Shown: piece by piece, positions 47,076 through 49,904 of the stretch
How the letters are laid out: each line of letters begins with the position of its first letter
Position numbering within the stretch: position 1 is the stretch's first letter
Assembly: GCF_029087225.1 (NCBI RefSeq)
Contig: NZ_JARFJD010000024.1
Span: 1-49,904 of the forward strand
Source: Limnobacter olei
GTDB lineage: Bacteria; Pseudomonadota; Gammaproteobacteria; Burkholderiales; Burkholderiaceae_B
Length of the DNA: 49,904 bases
Direction: 5' to 3'
Notes under the pieces: model-generated
What the model saw: the letters and a program-made list of their open reading frames with translations, nothing else
Database searches by the model: none
What the model was told of the DNA's origin: nothing
Translations under genes and position numbers: made by a program

Positions 47076-48836
47076 ATGCGCGCCACCCAGTTTTTTTTGA
47101 ATACCCTGAAAGAAGCCCCTGCTGACGCTGAAGTGATCAGCCATCAACTGATGATGCGGGCTGGCATGATCAAGCGCCTGGCCGGTGGCATTTACACCTA
47201 CATGCCCGTGGGGCTGCGCTCCATTCGCAAGGTGGAAAATATTGTTCGCGAAGAGATGAACCGCGCGGGTGCCCTTGAGCTTCTCATGCCTGCGGTACAG
47301 CCCGCTGAGCTTTGGCAAGAAAGTGGCCGTTGGGAAAAATATGGACCCGAGCTGCTGCGTTTGAAAGACCGTCATGACCGTGATTTCGTGATTGGCCCTA
47401 CACACGAAGAAGTGATTACCGATGTGGTACGCAAGGAAGTGAAAAGCTACCGCCAGTTGCCCTTGAACCTGTATCAGATTCAAACCAAGTTTCGCGATGA
47501 AATCCGCCCACGTTTTGGCGTGATGCGTGGCCGCGAATTTGTGATGAAAGACGCGTATTCATTTGACCGTACTCAAGAAGCTGCCTTGAAAACCTACGAT
47601 GTCATGTACGACGCGTACCGTCGCATTTTTACCCGCTTGGGTTTGAATTTCCGCGCAGTGAATGCAGACACCGGTTCAATCGGCGGCAACCGCAGCCATG
47701 AGTTTCATGTGATAGCCGACACAGGTGAAGATGCAATTGCGTATTGCCCAAGTTCAGACTACGCCGCCAATGTGGAGCTGGCCGAAGCGGTTTGCACCGC
47801 GCAGCGCCCAGCCGCCAGCAAGGCCATGGACAAGGTGCACACTCCCGGTAATTCAACCTGTGAAGCCGTTGCAGCGCAGTTGGGTTTGCCTTTGACCGCA
47901 ACGGTGAAAAGTGTGGTGTTTGCCAACGAGTGGCTGGATAAAAATGAAACCAAGCCTGCCAAGAAGGTACAAATTGTATTGGCACTGGTGCGCGGCGACC
48001 ATGAAGTGAATGACATCAAGCTTGGCAAACTGACCGGTGTACAAGAACTGCGCTTGGCCACAGAAGCTGAAATTGTGGCTGCGTTTGGCACCCAGCCCGG
48101 TTATTTGGGCCCTGTTGGCTTGAAAGGCGAGGTGCGGGTTGTGGCTGATCGCAGTGTCGCCGCCATGGGTGATTTTGTGTGCGGTGCCAACACCGCAGAC
48201 TATCACTACGCTGGCGTGAATTGGGGCCGTGATTTGCCTGAGCCCGAGGTGGCTGATATTCGAAATGTGGTTGAGGGCGATCCCTCGCCTGATGGCAAAG
48301 GTGCACTAGCCATGTGCCGTGGCATTGAAGTGGGTCACGTGTTCTATTTGGGCACCAAGTACTCGGAAGCGCTGCAAGCCAAGTTTCTGGAAGAAAACGG
48401 CAAGCCAGCGGTGATTGAAATGGGTTGTTATGGCATTGGTGTTACCCGTATTTTGGGTGCAGCCATTGAGCAAAACTTTGACGACCGCGGCATTATTTGG
48501 CCATTGAGCATCGCGCCTTTCGAGGTGGTGTTGTGCCCAATTGGCTACAAGAAAAGCGAAGAAGTGAAGGCTCAGGCCGACAAGCTATATCAACAGCTGA
48601 AAGACGCTGGCGTGGATGTGATGCTGGACGACCGCGATGAGCGGCCAGGTGTGATGTTCGCTGATTGGGAGTTGATCGGCGTGCCGCTGCGGGTTACCTT
48701 GGGTGACCGTGGCCTGAAAGAAGGCAAAGTGGAGTTTCAATCTCGCGATGGCAAGGTTGAAAAACGCGATGTTGAAGTTGGGGAAATTTTTGAGCAGTTG
48801 CGTGTTGAACTTGCCAACAGGCAAGTCAGTTTGTAA
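47076..48836 (+). CDS. proS: Prolyl-tRNA synthetase (bacterial type)
   Basis: ProS charges tRNA-Pro. It is a class II synthetase with the bacterial-type editing insertion between motifs 2 and 3 (about residues 225-400). Motif 1 includes [18 protein letters not shown], motif 2 has [20 protein letters not shown], motif 3 is [18 protein letters not shown], and the anticodon-binding domain ends the protein. The length of 586 residues is normal. ATG 47076 is preferred over TTG 47070. It is divergent from rppH with about 140 bases between. Its end overlaps the lytic transglycosylase start region. Confidence 0.97.
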   Translation: MRATQFFLNTLKEAPADAEVISHQLMMRAGMIKRLAGGIYTYMPVGLRSIRKVENIVREEMNRAGALELLMPAVQPAELWQESGRWEKYGPELLRLKDRHDRDFVIGPTHEEVITDVVRKEVKSYRQLPLNLYQIQTKFRDEIRPRFGVMRGREFVMKDAYSFDRTQEAALKTYDVMYDAYRRIFTRLGLNFRAVNADTGSIGGNRSHEFHVIADTGEDAIAYCPSSDYAANVELAEAVCTAQRPAASKAMDKVHTPGNSTCEAVAAQLGLPLTATVKSVVFANEWLDKNETKPAKKVQIVLALVRGDHEVNDIKLGKLTGVQELRLATEAEIVAAFGTQPGYLGPVGLKGEVRVVADRSVAAMGDFVCGANTADYHYAGVNWGRDLPEPEVADIRNVVEGDPSPDGKGALAMCRGIEVGHVFYLGTKYSEALQAKFLEENGKPAVIEMGCYGIGVTRILGAAIEQNFDDRGIIWPLSIAPFEVVLCPIGYKKSEEVKAQADKLYQQLKDAGVDVMLDDRDERPGVMFADWELIGVPLRVTLGDRGLKEGKVEFQSRDGKVEKRDVEVGEIFEQLRVELANRQVSL

Positions 48837-49503
48837 TCCGTTTGCCCGGTTGGCGCACAGTGCCCGCCGGGCGCTTGCGCTGGCCATGGCTGTATTGGCT
48901 GTCGCTGGTGTTGGTTCGCCAGTTTTTGCCAATCAGCAGTATGAACCCATGGCAGACCATGTTCGCCTGGCGCTTCGCACCGCTTTGAGTGCCCCAGCGG
49001 CACCACGTCCAATTTTTGATTCTGTTGGTCATCGAATTGACTGGATGGCCGAGATGTCGCGCCGTTTGGCCCGCCGTGTTCCCGATTTCACCGAGCGAAC
49101 AGAACTCATCAAGATTATTCGCTATGAGGCGCAGCGAGTTGGCATTGACCCTCAAATTATTTTTGCCCTGATTGAAGTGGAGAGTAACTTTCGTGCCGAT
49201 GCGGTTAGCCATGCCGGGGCCATTGGCTTGATGCAGGTGATGCCGTTTTGGACCGATGTGTTATCGAGGGGAAGTTCTCGGGAGTTGTTTGAGCCGCGCG
49301 TAAACATTCGTTATGGATGCCTTATTTTGCGGCACTACCTCGACATTGAAAAAGGCAATCTGGACCGGGCTCTGGGGCGTTACAACGGCAGCCTTGGAAA
49401 AATGACCTATCCCAACCTGGTGTATGACCGTTTGGATCGGAATTGGGGCTACAGCTATGTTGAACCTCCGAAGCCTGCGCCTCGAATTGCGGGTGATTTT
49501 TGA
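48802..49503 (+). CDS. Lytic transglycosylase, SLT domain
   Basis: The protein has a soluble lytic transglycosylase (lysozyme-like) domain that cuts the glycan strand with formation of 1,6-anhydro-MurNAc. The catalytic glutamate is in [17 protein letters not shown], followed by [21 protein letters not shown]-like [14 protein letters not shown] and [12 protein letters not shown] signal peptide ([19 protein letters not shown] then VFANQ) sends it to the periplasm. The start is unsure: ATG 48748, GTG 48802 and TTG 48850 are all in frame, and the first two lie inside proS. TTG 48850 gives the neatest signal peptide. It probably shares a transcript with proS. Confidence 0.88.
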   Translation: MLNLPTGKSVCNPFARLAHSARRALALAMAVLAVAGVGSPVFANQQYEPMADHVRLALRTALSAPAAPRPIFDSVGHRIDWMAEMSRRLARRVPDFTERTELIKIIRYEAQRVGIDPQIIFALIEVESNFRADAVSHAGAIGLMQVMPFWTDVLSRGSSRELFEPRVNIRYGCLILRHYLDIEKGNLDRALGRYNGSLGKMTYPNLVYDRLDRNWGYSYVEPPKPAPRIAGDF

Positions 49504-49824
49504 TCTGAAATTGAAGGGTTGTCGTTGCGGTTTCCTGCGGGTTTCTTGCCAACTCGGCATGGGTTGCTTGTGTTGCACGGGACTGGTTTATTGGAAGCTG
49601 AACTTGAATGGTCACCGCTGCCCGAAAACTTGGCATTTCGGCTTGTCAGCTTGAGTCTGCACTAAGCCAAGCCCTCCAAAAGTCACGGTCGGGTCTTGGC
49701 TTTCGCGCTGGGGCGCGATCGTTTGCCTCGGCGCGCCAAACCGGCAAGTTTTCTGATTGGTCATCGTGCGACCCATTACAAGTTCAGCTCCCAATCGGCG
49801 GCGGTGTTTCGATCTGGCAGTTAA
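49504..49824 (+). other. No recognised gene; two open stretches in frame with the upstream gene
   Basis: After the transglycosylase stop the same frame stays open for 53 codons to TAA 49663, then for 52 more to TAA 49822. Both translate to reasonable-looking protein (for example GLLVLHGTGLLEAELEWSPL and RAKPASFLIGHRATHYKF) with codon use like its neighbours, but neither has a good start. I know no family. It may be a decayed gene, a short gene with a non-ATG start, or chance. Other frames here are less convincing. Confidence 0.25.
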
Positions 49825-49855
49825 CCGGCAGGCGAGACATTGCAACCCAAGCCGA

Positions 49856-49904
49856 TTACATGCCTGGAAACCCACCACCCGGCGGCATGCCGCCACCCGG
49901 AAAG
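49856..49904 (-). CDS. C-terminal end of a minus-strand gene entering from the right (possibly ffh)
   Basis: Reading the minus strand from the window edge gives FPGGGMPPGGGFPGM and then TAA (stop at 49856-49858). Such Gly/Pro/Met tails occur at the end of the signal recognition particle protein Ffh, which I recall near proS and this transglycosylase in some Burkholderiales. Fifteen residues of low-complexity sequence cannot prove it. The overlapping plus-strand frame from 49608 is probably its shadow. Confidence 0.35.
   Translation of the reverse strand, partial: FPGGGMPPGGGFPGM

Noticed and set aside
49608-49904. 99-codon plus-strand frame running off the window end
   Set aside because: It begins directly after a stop, has no ribosome binding site, and its last part is the antisense of a more credible Gly/Pro/Met-rich minus-strand C-terminus.

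Overview
The window looks like chromosomal core DNA of a betaproteobacterium of the order Burkholderiales; a Limnobacter-like organism is my guess from general recall, not something the sequence proves. The reasons are the gene order (mraZ-to-ftsZ cluster, then lpxC, dciA, an M23 peptidase, secA, argJ, a DUF815 ATPase, mutT, zapD, coaE, pilDCB, ispB, rplU-rpmA-obgE-proB, rppH-proS), a DUF3025 gene joined to rnpB, and a moderately G+C-rich, TTG-tolerant coding style. I saw no transposase, integrase, CRISPR array, tRNA or rRNA.

Layout. Positions 1-7822 hold metabolic and hypothetical genes: a transglutaminase-like exported protein, an M20 amidohydrolase, a lipoprotein of the predicted-aminopeptidase family, a class II glutamine amidotransferase, glycerate 2-kinase, dihydroorotase (pyrC) and a DUF3025 protein. 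The last one runs 77 bases into the RNase P RNA gene (rnpB, about 7746-8147). A promoter and four 10-base repeats (8333-8372) precede mraZ. They open the division and cell wall cluster: mraZ, rsmH, ftsL, ftsI, murE, murF, mraY, murD, ftsW, murG, murC, ddlB, ftsQ, ftsA, ftsZ (8380-25287). Most joints in it are overlapping stop and start codons. The cluster makes UDP-MurNAc-pentapeptide (MurC-F with Ddl), loads it on lipid (MraY, MurG), and builds the septum (FtsW, FtsI, FtsL, FtsQ, FtsA, FtsZ).

Positions 25288-34594 hold a strongly foldable leader in front of a peroxiredoxin gene, lpxC with its own promoter, dciA on the opposite strand, an M23 endopeptidase, secA with an inverted repeat in its leader, argJ, a DUF815 ATPase and a MutT/ThiE-like fusion. 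From 34615 to 41024 all genes are on the minus strand: zapD, coaE, pilD, pilC, pilB and ispB. From 41132 a strong promoter drives rplU-rpmA, which ends at a terminator, followed by obgE-proB and an alpha/beta hydrolase.

The clearest accessory piece is 45154-46343, a low-G+C pair between the proB side and rppH. It encodes a pesticin/T4-lysozyme-like muramidase without a signal peptide and a translationally coupled, cysteine-containing lipoprotein. It closes with a bidirectional terminator facing rppH. After proS and a lytic transglycosylase, the last 400 bases hold no gene I can name, except the apparent C-terminal codons of a minus-strand gene entering from the right. The two observations most worth following are this muramidase-lipoprotein pair and the RNA-like structure between ftsZ and the peroxiredoxin gene.
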